Shown piece by piece: positions 54,867 through 63,463 of a stretch of DNA of 64,000 bases. The position numbers and the translations under genes are program-made. The notes beneath the pieces were generated by a model. The model worked only from the letters and a program-made list of their open reading frames with translations, was not told the DNA's origin and did no database searches. Source of the DNA: Butyrivibrio sp. (GTDB taxonomy: Bacteria > Bacillota > Clostridia > Lachnospirales > Lachnospiraceae); assembly GCA_015056655.1 (NCBI GenBank), contig SVFV01000006.1, forward strand, positions 1-64,000, written 5' to 3'. Each line of letters starts with the position of its first letter. The stretch's first letter is position 1.

Positions 54867-56285
54867 TTACTTATTAACTACTTCTCTGGCATAGATCACG
54901 CACTGAACTATGTTAGAGCGTTCCTCCCTGGTGAGCACGTAGCTTATGCCAAAGCTTTTTGTTGCTCCCTTATAAAAATCGTTTATGGAGTCCTTGCCAA
55001 CAGCTATGGCATTACCTCTTCTGTCGAGAGCCACTACTGTTACAGGGACATAATCCACATTATTCTCTGAATCATTGGTAACATCAGCGGATAAAGCAAA
55101 GTATCCATCTGCGTTGCTGCCATAGATAATATTCTGAATGTCAAAATCTGTCTTGGGATCATTTGCACACTTCTCTACATCGAGAACCGGCATGATGAAA
55201 TACTCATGAACTCTGTAAAGAGAAAGTCCAGGGTATTCCTCTTTTTCTTCTGCTTCCTCTGCTGCGTTTGTTGTTGCAGAGCCCTCTGTTCCATCTAAAT
55301 CCTCTAAGGTTGTGCCTTCTGTGGAATCGGCATCTGAAGTAGCTCCATCATTTCCCTCTGATGCCTCAGAGTCGGTGGCATTTCCTTCATTACTGTCTGC
55401 TGCCTCAACAGCTTTGCCGGTATCTTCAGCAGCTTCTTTATTTGTATCTGCGCTGTCGCTTTCAGATTTATCTGATGCTGCGCCATCTTCTGTAGATGAA
55501 AGCTCACCTGATGAAGCTTCCTCCGTTGCAGCTGCAAGGAGCTTTGGTGCGTCAACTTTTATTGAAGCTGAGGTATCCTTTGAAGCAGAGGTATCCTCTC
55601 CGCTCTCATCTGTACCCTCTTCAGTATCTCCTATTCCGAGCGCTTTCTCAAGCTCATCTATATCTACTGCGTTTACATCCTCGCCTGTAGACATGCTGCC
55701 CTGTCTGGTGGCATCATTCTCGATGTCCAGCACATCTCCGGAAAGCTGGCCTTCATCTATTGTAACACTATCCTCTCTGGTCTTAATCTGGCCATAAGGA
55801 ACGTAGAAATATCCCTTTTCCCCAGGTGCAATAACATCAGGAACTGATCTGACATAGTCGTAGGAATCTACAACATTAAGGTTTCTATCCTCAATGTTAA
55901 AAACGGAATCTTTTCCAAGATAAAGGTTATTAGAACCAATATTCTCAACGGTTACAACTGCATGAAAGCCTGAGTAATATCCGTCATCCTCATATACAAA
56001 GTTTGTACCTGTAATACGATAGTCTATATTTTCAGAAGCCTGACCACCTGCAGAAACTGTAGTGCTGTTGCCGCCGTAGCCGCTCTCGTCCTCATCGTAC
56101 TTAAAAATCCAGTTGCCATCAGCATCATAAAGAAGAGACTCATCAATTGACTCCTCCTCAGTAGAAGCTGCTACCGCCTGCTCTTCAGCCTTGGGATTAT
56201 ATTTATTATACATATAATACGCACCGAAAATAAAGCCTCCAACAAGCGTTATTATCAGCGCAAATGTAGTAAGCGCATATCTCAT
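54867..56285 (-). CDS. Anchored exported protein with two beta domains
   Basis: 472 residues. One N-terminal membrane helix (about 5-27) anchors it. Residues about 60-175 hold a beta-sandwich-like domain (YRITGTNFVYEDDGYYSGFHAVVTVENIGSNNLYL) of the DUF5067/DUF4352 kind. A Ser/Asp/Glu/Ala-rich disordered linker (about 205-345) leads to a second beta domain (about 360-472). No function known. It is co-transcribed with NeuB and VanZ. (Motif by key residues: YRITGTNF, VTVENIGSNNL.). Confidence 0.75.
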   Translation of the reverse strand: MRYALTTFALIITLVGGFIFGAYYMYNKYNPKAEEQAVAASTEEESIDESLLYDADGNWIFKYDEDESGYGGNSTTVSAGGQASENIDYRITGTNFVYEDDGYYSGFHAVVTVENIGSNNLYLGKDSVFNIEDRNLNVVDSYDYVRSVPDVIAPGEKGYFYVPYGQIKTREDSVTIDEGQLSGDVLDIENDATRQGSMSTGEDVNAVDIDELEKALGIGDTEEGTDESGEDTSASKDTSASIKVDAPKLLAAATEEASSGELSSTEDGAASDKSESDSADTNKEAAEDTGKAVEAADSNEGNATDSEASEGNDGATSDADSTEGTTLEDLDGTEGSATTNAAEEAEEKEEYPGLSLYRVHEYFIMPVLDVEKCANDPKTDFDIQNIIYGSNADGYFALSADVTNDSENNVDYVPVTVVALDRRGNAIAVGKDSINDFYKGATKSFGISYVLTREERSNIVQCVIYAREVVNK

Positions 56286-56306
56286 AATATTCCCTCACAA
56301 AAGGTT

Positions 56307-57179
56307 TTAGTGTTTTCTATACTTAAGCTTTTTCCTCTGTTCCTCTTCAATTGGAAGAATCTCTACATTTTTATAGGTAAGGGCTTCATGTACAGCTTCA
56401 AGATTTCTCTTAAGCTTACGGATTCCGTCAGGCTCAAGGGAAGCCGCATGGTCAGTTCCCTTCCAGGTTCTATCAAGTGTGTAGTGTCTCTCGATATAGC
56501 TTGCACCAAGGGTGTAGGCTGCTACGTCTACAGCAATTCCGAGGTGATGTCCTGAAAAGCCTATTGCCTTTACCCTGCCCTCATACTGCTCTCTCATGCG
56601 GGTAATTTCAAGAAGGCATACATCCTTAAAGGGTACTGGATACCCGGATGTGCAGTTATATAATACAAGATCCTTAGCCCTGCCTTTTTTCTCAAACAGG
56701 GAAACAATCTGTTCTTCCTCTTCTCTTTTAGTCATGCCAAAGGAGAGCTGGATCTCTCCGCCATAATTATCGCAAATCCACTCAAGCATCTCAAAATGAG
56801 TATTGCAGGCGGAAGGGATTTTCAAAAATTGGGGATCAAGTGCAGTAATCTCTTTTGCACTTGTCATGTCCCAAACAGAGGTTGAGTAGATAATGCCTAC
56901 TTCCTCGCACCATTTCTTAAGCTGGGCATGTTGGTCAGCATCAAACTCCAGGAATTCTCTATGTTCGCCATAGGTCTTGCCATAGGAATTATAGGGATTG
57001 GGGTGAGGAGCATTGTATTGTTCCTCAGTCAGAAGTTCCTTGGGGCAACGCTTCTGGAACTTAATGGCGTCAGCCTTGCAAAAGTAAGCTGCGACATTAA
57101 TAAGTTCATGGGCAATGTCCATCTGTCCCATATGATTACATCCTGCTTCCGCTATAACAATTGGTGCTTTATATTCCAT
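56307..57179 (-). CDS. NeuB-type synthase lacking the SAF domain
   Basis: 290 residues from the ATG at 57179 (GAGG five bases upstream); a longer frame has no site. TIM-barrel synthase of nonulosonic acids: PIVIAEAGCNHMGQMDIA, KFQKRCPKELL, YSTSVWDM, LKIPSACNTHFEML, SFGMTKREEEE, YNCTSGYPVPF, GFSGHHLGIAVDVAAY, and ERHYTLDRTWKGTDHAASLEP. Usual NeuB/LegI proteins have about 340-350 residues with a C-terminal SAF (antifreeze-like) domain, absent here. It condenses an N-acetyl hexosamine derivative with PEP. A long palindrome lies upstream. Confidence 0.9.
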   Translation of the reverse strand: MEYKAPIVIAEAGCNHMGQMDIAHELINVAAYFCKADAIKFQKRCPKELLTEEQYNAPHPNPYNSYGKTYGEHREFLEFDADQHAQLKKWCEEVGIIYSTSVWDMTSAKEITALDPQFLKIPSACNTHFEMLEWICDNYGGEIQLSFGMTKREEEEQIVSLFEKKGRAKDLVLYNCTSGYPVPFKDVCLLEITRMREQYEGRVKAIGFSGHHLGIAVDVAAYTLGASYIERHYTLDRTWKGTDHAASLEPDGIRKLKRNLEAVHEALTYKNVEILPIEEEQRKKLKYRKH

Positions 57180-57197
57180 ATCCACCTCTCTAAAGCG

Positions 57198-57343
57198 CAC
57201 GCCCAATGTGCATATATATTGGGTTTGGCTGGCGCTCTCGCTCTTTGAAAAACGTAACAGTACATAATGCTGCTTAAAAACGCAGCATAAGTACTGACGT
57301 TTTTCAAAGCAGCCTCACCCAACATATATGTACGTTGGGCGTG
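57198..57343 (+). repeat. Family C long-rod palindromic element, copy 2
   Basis: A 146-bp imperfect palindrome. The outer arms (57198-57224 and 57317-57343) match at 24 of 27 positions, and two of the others are G.U on the plus strand. Inside, GGCTG/CAGCC, then the one-sided bulge GCGCTCTCGCTC, then CTTTGAAAAACGT/ACGTTTTTCAAAG and an upper stem CAGTAC...GTACTG with TGCTGC/GCAGCA. The bulge and the GAAAAACGT stem are as in copy 1 (840-1014); the other stems have changed but still pair. Read on the plus strand it is opposite to the neu genes. Confidence 0.72.
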
Positions 57344-57644
57344 GAGTATAAAAAAGATCCAAATGGGATATCATTCACATATAAAAAGCAAATAAATATA
57401 TTATGATCCCCCGGAGTTTTTATCGAAAATACAATTTATCGATAAACTCTCATTTATATATCGGCATGTTTGGGTAAATTATTCAGTTTTAATGAATATA
57501 TATTATAAATGTGTTGTAGTTGTGTTTTAATGCTTAGTCTTTTCTTAAGACGTATTATTTTATTATCTATAGTTACTCGGTTCCTTGAGGATTTATACAT
57601 ATTTCATTGTCTATGGTAATTTTTGTTCTCAATTGTTCCGAATA
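57344..57644. other. AT-rich spacer
   Basis: 301 AT-rich bases between the palindrome and the end of the neuA-HAD gene. I see no gene, no strong promoter and no terminator. ATCGATAAA-like words occur in it (for example TATCGAAAATACAATTTATCGATA as an imperfect inverted pair around 57421-57445). Nothing more can be said. Confidence 0.4.
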
Positions 57645-58904
57645 TTACAGGCCTAGGATGTGGTCTATGATGTCGCGGATGGCGCCATGGCCGCCGGGTT
57701 CTGAGGCTATATATTTTGCTACAGCCTTTACGGATTTGTGGGCGTCAGCGACGGTGCAGGGGTATCCTACGAATTTCATGGCTTCGAGGTCATTTATGTC
57801 ATCACCCACAAAGACTACATTCTCAGGTGAGATGTTATGTTGTTTGCAGATAAATTCTACAAATCTCTTTTTGTCTTTGCAGCCAGGTTCATAGATATCC
57901 ATATGAAGCTTTTCAATTCTTCGTTTGTTTATATCTACCGATTCACCTGTGACGATTCCTGTGATAATTCCACGTTTCCTAAGAAGTCCAATGCCCATTC
58001 CATCCTTAGTATTGAACTTTTTAAGGAAGTCTCCATCAGGAGAATAGTACATTCCGGCATCTGTAAGGCAGCCGTCGCAGTCGGTGAGGAACATTTTGAT
58101 TTCAGGAATAGTGCTATCGGATTCTACAGTCAAACCGTCTGAGTTTTTGCAGGCATCAAATGCGCCATTAGTGTTTCCGGTTATCCCAAATCTTTTCTTC
58201 ATAAGGCCTTCAATAATCTCAAAATCAGAAGGCTCGTCGATTTCAAAAAAGGAATCCTCTGGCATCTCAACAGCCTTAATTTTCCCCGATACTCGGTTCT
58301 TTGATTTTAAAAGAAGTTCTTTTGATGTTATGTAAAAGGCGCCATTCTCAACCAGATATCCGTCAAATTCCTGGCGACGAGGTCTGTTAAATACGTCATA
58401 GTTAGACGGGCTGGCAAAGCCTTCTTCATCTATCTTCCAGTTGAAGCGTTTCTGGCGAACAACTGACAGAACGCTATCTGTTCCTGGCTCTTTGTATGCT
58501 TTAAAGCCAGCATCAAGGTCTGATGCCGCTAGTAGAGGCGATGTTGCCTGAATTAAAACTATATTGTCAAATTCATACTTTTCAGCAAACTCAAGCATGG
58601 CAAATTCAGTTGATGCAGTGTCTGAAGCAGATTCTGCAGAACGGCCAATAACTTCAACTTTTTCAAAAGCTTCGGAAATGCCTGCCTTGTCATTTGAGGC
58701 TGCTGTATCCGCCTTGTCCTTAAATGCCTCCACCGCATGCCTGATCTCATCACTGTCTGTTGCAACATACACCTTATCTATATGCGCGCATTCACAGGCA
58801 GCCTTAACGGTCCAGTAGACCAAAGGCTTTCCACAGATTGGCTTTATATTTTTTAACGGAATTGATTTACTCCCGCCACGAACGGGGATAAAAGCAACAT
58901 TCAT
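57645..58904 (-). CDS. CMP-nonulosonate cytidylyltransferase fused to a HAD phosphatase
   Basis: 419 residues from ATG 58904 (GAGG upstream). The N-terminal half (about 1-235) is a NeuA-type cytidylyltransferase: AFIPVRGGSKSIPLKNIKPICGKPL, VLIQATSPLL and the Glu/Asp tail FFEIDEPSDF. The C-terminal half (about 255-419) is KdsC-like HAD: LTDCDGCLTDAGMYY, VTGES, lysine in GCKDKKRF and VFVGDDINDLEAM. In known pathways KdsC-type enzymes remove the 9- or 8-phosphate left by the synthase. One protein would so cover the phosphatase and activation steps. (Motif by key residues RGGSKSIPLKNI.). Confidence 0.9.
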   Translation of the reverse strand: MNVAFIPVRGGSKSIPLKNIKPICGKPLVYWTVKAACECAHIDKVYVATDSDEIRHAVEAFKDKADTAASNDKAGISEAFEKVEVIGRSAESASDTASTEFAMLEFAEKYEFDNIVLIQATSPLLAASDLDAGFKAYKEPGTDSVLSVVRQKRFNWKIDEEGFASPSNYDVFNRPRRQEFDGYLVENGAFYITSKELLLKSKNRVSGKIKAVEMPEDSFFEIDEPSDFEIIEGLMKKRFGITGNTNGAFDACKNSDGLTVESDSTIPEIKMFLTDCDGCLTDAGMYYSPDGDFLKKFNTKDGMGIGLLRKRGIITGIVTGESVDINKRRIEKLHMDIYEPGCKDKKRFVEFICKQHNISPENVVFVGDDINDLEAMKFVGYPCTVADAHKSVKAVAKYIASEPGGHGAIRDIIDHILGL

Positions 58905-58947
58905 GTCTATTCCTCGCAAGTTTTTACATGAACCAATTATTCTTATC

Positions 58948-60099
58948 TCAGTTAATTGGCTTCCTCACAATTTCAATTATTCTGTCCTGATCTTCTGGCT
59001 GCAACAGCTCATAGATTGGAAGCATCAGAACATGATTGGACAAATCTCTCGCATTGTCCAGCTGACAATTCTTGTACTTATTCTTGAAGCACGCCTGATC
59101 TGATGTAATGGGATAGAAATACTTTCTCGGGAAAATATTATGCTCTCTCAGGATCAGATATAGGTCATCTCTGCTTACAGGATATTCATCGTCAAGAACA
59201 ATTGGATAATATGCAAAATTCCTTGTAGCGTCCGGTCTTGGAGAAAGCATATGAATGCCCTTAACCTGCTCCAACGCTTCATCATAGCGCTTTGCAACCT
59301 TTTCTCTGGCTTCAATTGCCTTATCAATATGCTTTAAATTGCAAAGTCCCATGATAGCACAAAGCTCATTCATCTTTGCATTAGCACCAACCTCTACAAC
59401 CAGCTCCTCACCTCGAATTCCGAAGTTCTTAAGGTTATATAGCTTCTCATAGAAAATTGGATTTGAGAAAACACTGCAGCCGCCCTCAACTGTATTAAAT
59501 ACCTTAGTAGCATGGAAGCTGAAAATGGATGCATCTCCCAAATTTCCTACACCCATGGTATCGATAACATTTCCGTTTTCATCATAGGTAAGCATTTTTT
59601 CACCAAAGGCATGAGCTGCATCATATATAACTTTCAGATTGTACTTATAAGCAATCCGCTGAATTTCTTCGTCATTACAGATATTTCCATAGACGTGAAC
59701 AGGCATTATAGCCACTGTTTTTTCAGTGATCAAGTCTTCAATCTTGGTCTCATCAATAGTTCCATCCTCCGGTTTAATATCACAGAAAACCGGAGACAGA
59801 TTATTTCTAACAATTGCATGAGTTGTGGAAATAAAGGTGTAAGGCGTAGTTATAACCTCAGACCCCTGTGGAAATCCAAAAGACTGTAAGGTCAGCTCCA
59901 AAGACATGTGACCATTTACCATAAGTGAAACAAAAGGGACGTCTAGAAAATTCCGGAGTTCCAGCTCCAGCTCCTTGTGGTACACGCCCATGTTCGTGAG
60001 CCAGTGTGTGTCCCAAAGAGGCTTAATCGCCTCGATGTACTCTTCGTATGAAGGCATTGATGACTGAGTCACCAAAATCCTCTTATTCGTATCACCCAT
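58948..60099 (-). CDS. DegT/DnrJ/EryC1-type sugar aminotransferase
   Basis: 383 residues from ATG 60099 (GGGGG five bases upstream). PLP lysine in FSFHATKVFNTVEGG, YTFISTTHAIV and DAAHAFGEK in the PLP-binding fold, and NFGIRGEEL. It aminates a keto sugar, giving an amino sugar as precursor. Between the ATP-grasp and neuA genes, so it belongs to the nonulosonic or another amino-sugar pathway. (QVKGIHMLSP marks the C-terminal domain.). Confidence 0.9.
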   Translation of the reverse strand: MGDTNKRILVTQSSMPSYEEYIEAIKPLWDTHWLTNMGVYHKELELELRNFLDVPFVSLMVNGHMSLELTLQSFGFPQGSEVITTPYTFISTTHAIVRNNLSPVFCDIKPEDGTIDETKIEDLITEKTVAIMPVHVYGNICNDEEIQRIAYKYNLKVIYDAAHAFGEKMLTYDENGNVIDTMGVGNLGDASIFSFHATKVFNTVEGGCSVFSNPIFYEKLYNLKNFGIRGEELVVEVGANAKMNELCAIMGLCNLKHIDKAIEAREKVAKRYDEALEQVKGIHMLSPRPDATRNFAYYPIVLDDEYPVSRDDLYLILREHNIFPRKYFYPITSDQACFKNKYKNCQLDNARDLSNHVLMLPIYELLQPEDQDRIIEIVRKPIN

Positions 60100-60164
60100 A
60101 ATATCCCCCTCTGAATTATGTGAACGAAAAAGCGTATGTATATTTGGTATTATTATACCATTTT

Positions 60165-61484
60165 TCATGTTCTAAAGTCGATTAGACTCTCAATCATATC
60201 CACATCAAATACAGGGATATGGCAGACGTCCTTAACTTTTTTTCTTTCAGCAAAAGAATCATCGATAAATATTGCGTTCTTTTCGGTGATATAGTTGTAT
60301 TTCTCATCAAGAACATCTATCACTTTAATTTCTTCAAAGAGACTCTCGGCAATACCTGCTTTTTCCAAATCTACAAACAAGTCTGTAGCATGCTTGGACA
60401 GCAGATGAATCTTCTTCCCTTTGTTCCTTGCCTGATATACAAATCGCATGGCATCAGCATTCACCTCGTTCCCCAAAGTAAGGGTATCATCGTAATCGAG
60501 GTAAATGTGGTCATACTCTATGTCAATCTTATATGCACTGTAGAAAGCTCTGTCGAGAACTATGTCATAATCGTTATCAACTATGGAAACATTAAATCCC
60601 CAGAAGGTGAAAAGTGTGAGCATTGGAAGATTTACACCAGTATTTCTGTACAGCCCAGCTGTTCCGGGGACGCGCGGAGAAACCTCCATAAGTCTGTACT
60701 CATCGTTCAGGTTCTTTTTAACTTGGAAAAACCAGGCGCCTTTGAAATTCAATTTTTCATTAAGAACCTCTGCTATGTGTTTAATGCTATCGTCTGTCCC
60801 CAATGATCTTGAGCGTACACTTATTCCTGTTTTAATGCGCTCACGATTGCGGAGTTTGCAGGATAATAGATTCCCATGGGAATCTGTGAAGCAGTCCACC
60901 GTGTACTCCATGCCAGGCAGGTATTCACAGATAACCATTTTGTTACTGACAATTATGGAATCCTCGTCTCCTTCAGATGAATTGTCCTTTATGACCTGCT
61001 CCAATTCCTCCCTGTTTTCTACTTTCCTTGCGCCAACAGACCCCTGTCCCACAGTAGGCTTTACAAATACAGGAAATTCTTTTACTTCATCAGTATCTGC
61101 ATAATACTTTGGTATAAAATCCTCTCCTGCGAAATACTCATAAGTCTTTTCCTTTGATCTACAAATACTTGTAGTTTCAGGATCGGTTATTATAACCTGC
61201 GCCTTAATCTCGTCTGCATGCTCACTAAGGAAAAGACATACACTATCATGGGCAGGGTAAACACAATCTATTTCATTTTTCTCTATAGCATCATTAAGAT
61301 ATGCAAGAAAGCGCGGAGAATCTATAAATGGGAACCCTTCAATAAGATTCTCATAAGTAAATTCAGAATGGTCAGAAACACTTGTCCCGCCAAAGAGCTT
61401 TACAAATTTGGAATATTTTAGAGAATTTTGTATCTCAAAAGCTATTTCTGTTCCTGCTGGAAAAATAAGAACGTTCTTTTTCAA
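60165..61484 (-). CDS. ATP-grasp ligase fused to a HAD-like domain
   Basis: 439 residues from a TTG start after GGGGG. Residues about 1-110 are a pre-ATP-grasp domain (LIFPAGTEIAFEIQ). The ATP-grasp is about 110-300: FPVFVKPTVGQGSVGARKV as the phosphate loop, ICEYLPGMEYTVDCF and the metal site RLMEVSPRVPGTAGLYRNTGVN. It is followed by a HAD-like domain (about 325-439) with YLDYDDTLTLG and FIDDSFAERKKV. The ligase probably joins a carboxylate and an amine. The fusion and its place before the DegT and neu genes suggest it modifies the sugar; the substrate is unknown. Confidence 0.8.
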   Translation of the reverse strand: MKKNVLIFPAGTEIAFEIQNSLKYSKFVKLFGGTSVSDHSEFTYENLIEGFPFIDSPRFLAYLNDAIEKNEIDCVYPAHDSVCLFLSEHADEIKAQVIITDPETTSICRSKEKTYEYFAGEDFIPKYYADTDEVKEFPVFVKPTVGQGSVGARKVENREELEQVIKDNSSEGDEDSIIVSNKMVICEYLPGMEYTVDCFTDSHGNLLSCKLRNRERIKTGISVRSRSLGTDDSIKHIAEVLNEKLNFKGAWFFQVKKNLNDEYRLMEVSPRVPGTAGLYRNTGVNLPMLTLFTFWGFNVSIVDNDYDIVLDRAFYSAYKIDIEYDHIYLDYDDTLTLGNEVNADAMRFVYQARNKGKKIHLLSKHATDLFVDLEKAGIAESLFEEIKVIDVLDEKYNYITEKNAIFIDDSFAERKKVKDVCHIPVFDVDMIESLIDFRT

Positions 61485-61506
61485 AATTGGATCCCCCTCT
61501 CACTTA

Positions 61507-63315
61507 TCAAGAATTCCAATTATTTCTTATGCGATTAAGGTAGTCCTCAGCATTGGCATATTCGATATCCTTATCACATGAAGATGCTCCATTATAAATT
61601 ACACATTTCCTCACAATGTCTCCATATTGCATTTGAGCATAATCACATTTTTCCTTATCCACCAGATGCCTTGTCTGTTCTGTAACCATTTTTTCACTAT
61701 GCTTTATCTCATATAACTGACAACTAATACTGTTCTGGTCGAATACGACCATGTCAAATTCGCCTACAGGAAATTGCAATACAAAAACTTCTTTATCCGG
61801 GAGTGCTTTTTTAGTCTCTAAAAGAATGATATCTTCCATCATTCTACCTCTTACTTCATCAAGCAACCTTTGTGTAATGCTGAGCCTATTTTTTATGCCA
61901 ATTTCTCGAAATATATCATCCTGGAGGAGTGCTGAAACCAATGCTTCTGCCTGTGAATAACGAAGACCAGGTTGAGTAAACACTATTCGTTCCTTATTCT
62001 TATCACTTCCAGAAGACGATACCACTTTAATTGTCTCTATGAGGTCAAGCAAAAAGAGGTACTCCCTCACCTCACTCAAATGAGTAGCATTAACAACAGA
62101 TGTATCTTCGTCAACATCATGTATGTCCAATTTAGCCATCAGTCGCTCTGTAACCATTGATATATCTATATCATCCAGAATATCAGTCGGGGCTTTCTTA
62201 TCCTTTCTTAGATTATTTCTGGTTATTCCTAAATCATGAGATACAAAAGCCTTCTGAATAACCTCCAGAACAAAACGGTGGTTCATATCCTCTACTATTC
62301 TGCCTATTACATTGGTAAGCTCTCCCTTCTCATAAAGATCTGCCAACCCTCTAAAATGCCCGGCATATTGATAGTTCTTCAGGGAATGCTGAATATTATG
62401 TGCTATAGCGCTATCCACATATTCATTAGTGCTCTTCTCATTGGAGAAGGTCGTTGGCATTAGATTGTAATTTACTCCGCCAAAACTCATTGTCCCACCG
62501 TATTTTATGTAATTATCAATACCCTTTATTCCCAGCACACGCTCAAATTCCCCATAGGAAATAAAAGTAGTATGAAGCATTATTGCCCTGTCATAAAGTT
62601 GTTCATCCTGAGAAAATAAAAAACCAAGAGAGTCAGTTCCTGACAATACTATCTTCATCCCACTGCTGGCATATATATCAGAGAAAAGAGCTGCCTGCTC
62701 AATGAAATCATCCATAAGGGTTACTTCATCTATAAAAAGATACCTATATCCTCTCTTCTCAAGTTCACGCAAATTTTTATTTAAAGATGAAATACTATCT
62801 CCGCTCTTAATCTGAATAAAAGCAGTTTTTGATAATATGTCCACATCCATATCGTAGATGGCCTGTCTGATCATGGTAGTTTTTCCGGTTCTCCGAAGCC
62901 CATAAAGAATAAACACCCTATCATTTACAGGCGAATAGAGATAGTCTTCAAGCCTATTGAAACAGTCTCTTTTTTTGAAATCTTTGACTGGAGCAGAAAA
63001 CTCCTTTAATTCATCTCCTACCCTTATATAGGTACCCTCAATAACGCCTTCTCCTACAGCCGTCTCACCAACTACTCCCATGGGAAGTTTTGGATATGTA
63101 TCCGCTTTAAGCACAGCCTCAAGGCGTTTTCTCTCTTCAATCTGTTTGCGTAGTATTTCGAGTTCCTCGCCCTTGATTCGTTTAGTTATCTGTCTCCCAT
63201 TTTCCCTGTATTGCCAGTACTCGTATTCCTTCCCGTTAATACGCTTTACAACAATATTCCCCGGGGGTAGACTACTAATCTGATTTTTTACTTTATTTAT
63301 TTCCTCTTTGTTCAT
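61507..63315 (-). CDS. AAA_14/DUF4143-type ATPase
   Basis: 602 residues. N-terminal small domain (about 1-70, ISSLPPGNIVVKRINGKEYEYWQYRENG). Walker A in YGLRRTGKTTMIR (about 158-170), Walker B RYLFIDEVTLMDDF, sensor VLSGTDSLGFLF. The C-terminal DUF4143 domain has PVGEFDMVVFD and YEIKHSEKMV, a restriction-nuclease-like (PD-D/ExK) signature. Such proteins are common in bacteria and often found in islands with unknown roles. Last gene before the sugar cluster, 22 bp from it. (N-terminal motif by key residues.). Confidence 0.85.
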   Translation of the reverse strand: MNKEEINKVKNQISSLPPGNIVVKRINGKEYEYWQYRENGRQITKRIKGEELEILRKQIEERKRLEAVLKADTYPKLPMGVVGETAVGEGVIEGTYIRVGDELKEFSAPVKDFKKRDCFNRLEDYLYSPVNDRVFILYGLRRTGKTTMIRQAIYDMDVDILSKTAFIQIKSGDSISSLNKNLRELEKRGYRYLFIDEVTLMDDFIEQAALFSDIYASSGMKIVLSGTDSLGFLFSQDEQLYDRAIMLHTTFISYGEFERVLGIKGIDNYIKYGGTMSFGGVNYNLMPTTFSNEKSTNEYVDSAIAHNIQHSLKNYQYAGHFRGLADLYEKGELTNVIGRIVEDMNHRFVLEVIQKAFVSHDLGITRNNLRKDKKAPTDILDDIDISMVTERLMAKLDIHDVDEDTSVVNATHLSEVREYLFLLDLIETIKVVSSSGSDKNKERIVFTQPGLRYSQAEALVSALLQDDIFREIGIKNRLSITQRLLDEVRGRMMEDIILLETKKALPDKEVFVLQFPVGEFDMVVFDQNSISCQLYEIKHSEKMVTEQTRHLVDKEKCDYAQMQYGDIVRKCVIYNGASSCDKDIEYANAEDYLNRIRNNWNS

Positions 63316-63463
63316 GTTTTCTTATTACCTCTAAAAATATTTTAACCTTTTTAACCTTAAATATCAATTCAAGGTTAAAAAGGTTAGATTAACCCGTGAA
63401 TAGTAGCCATCTAGTAGCTCAAAGTGGATTTTAAGTATTTTTATGGTGTCATGAATAATTATG

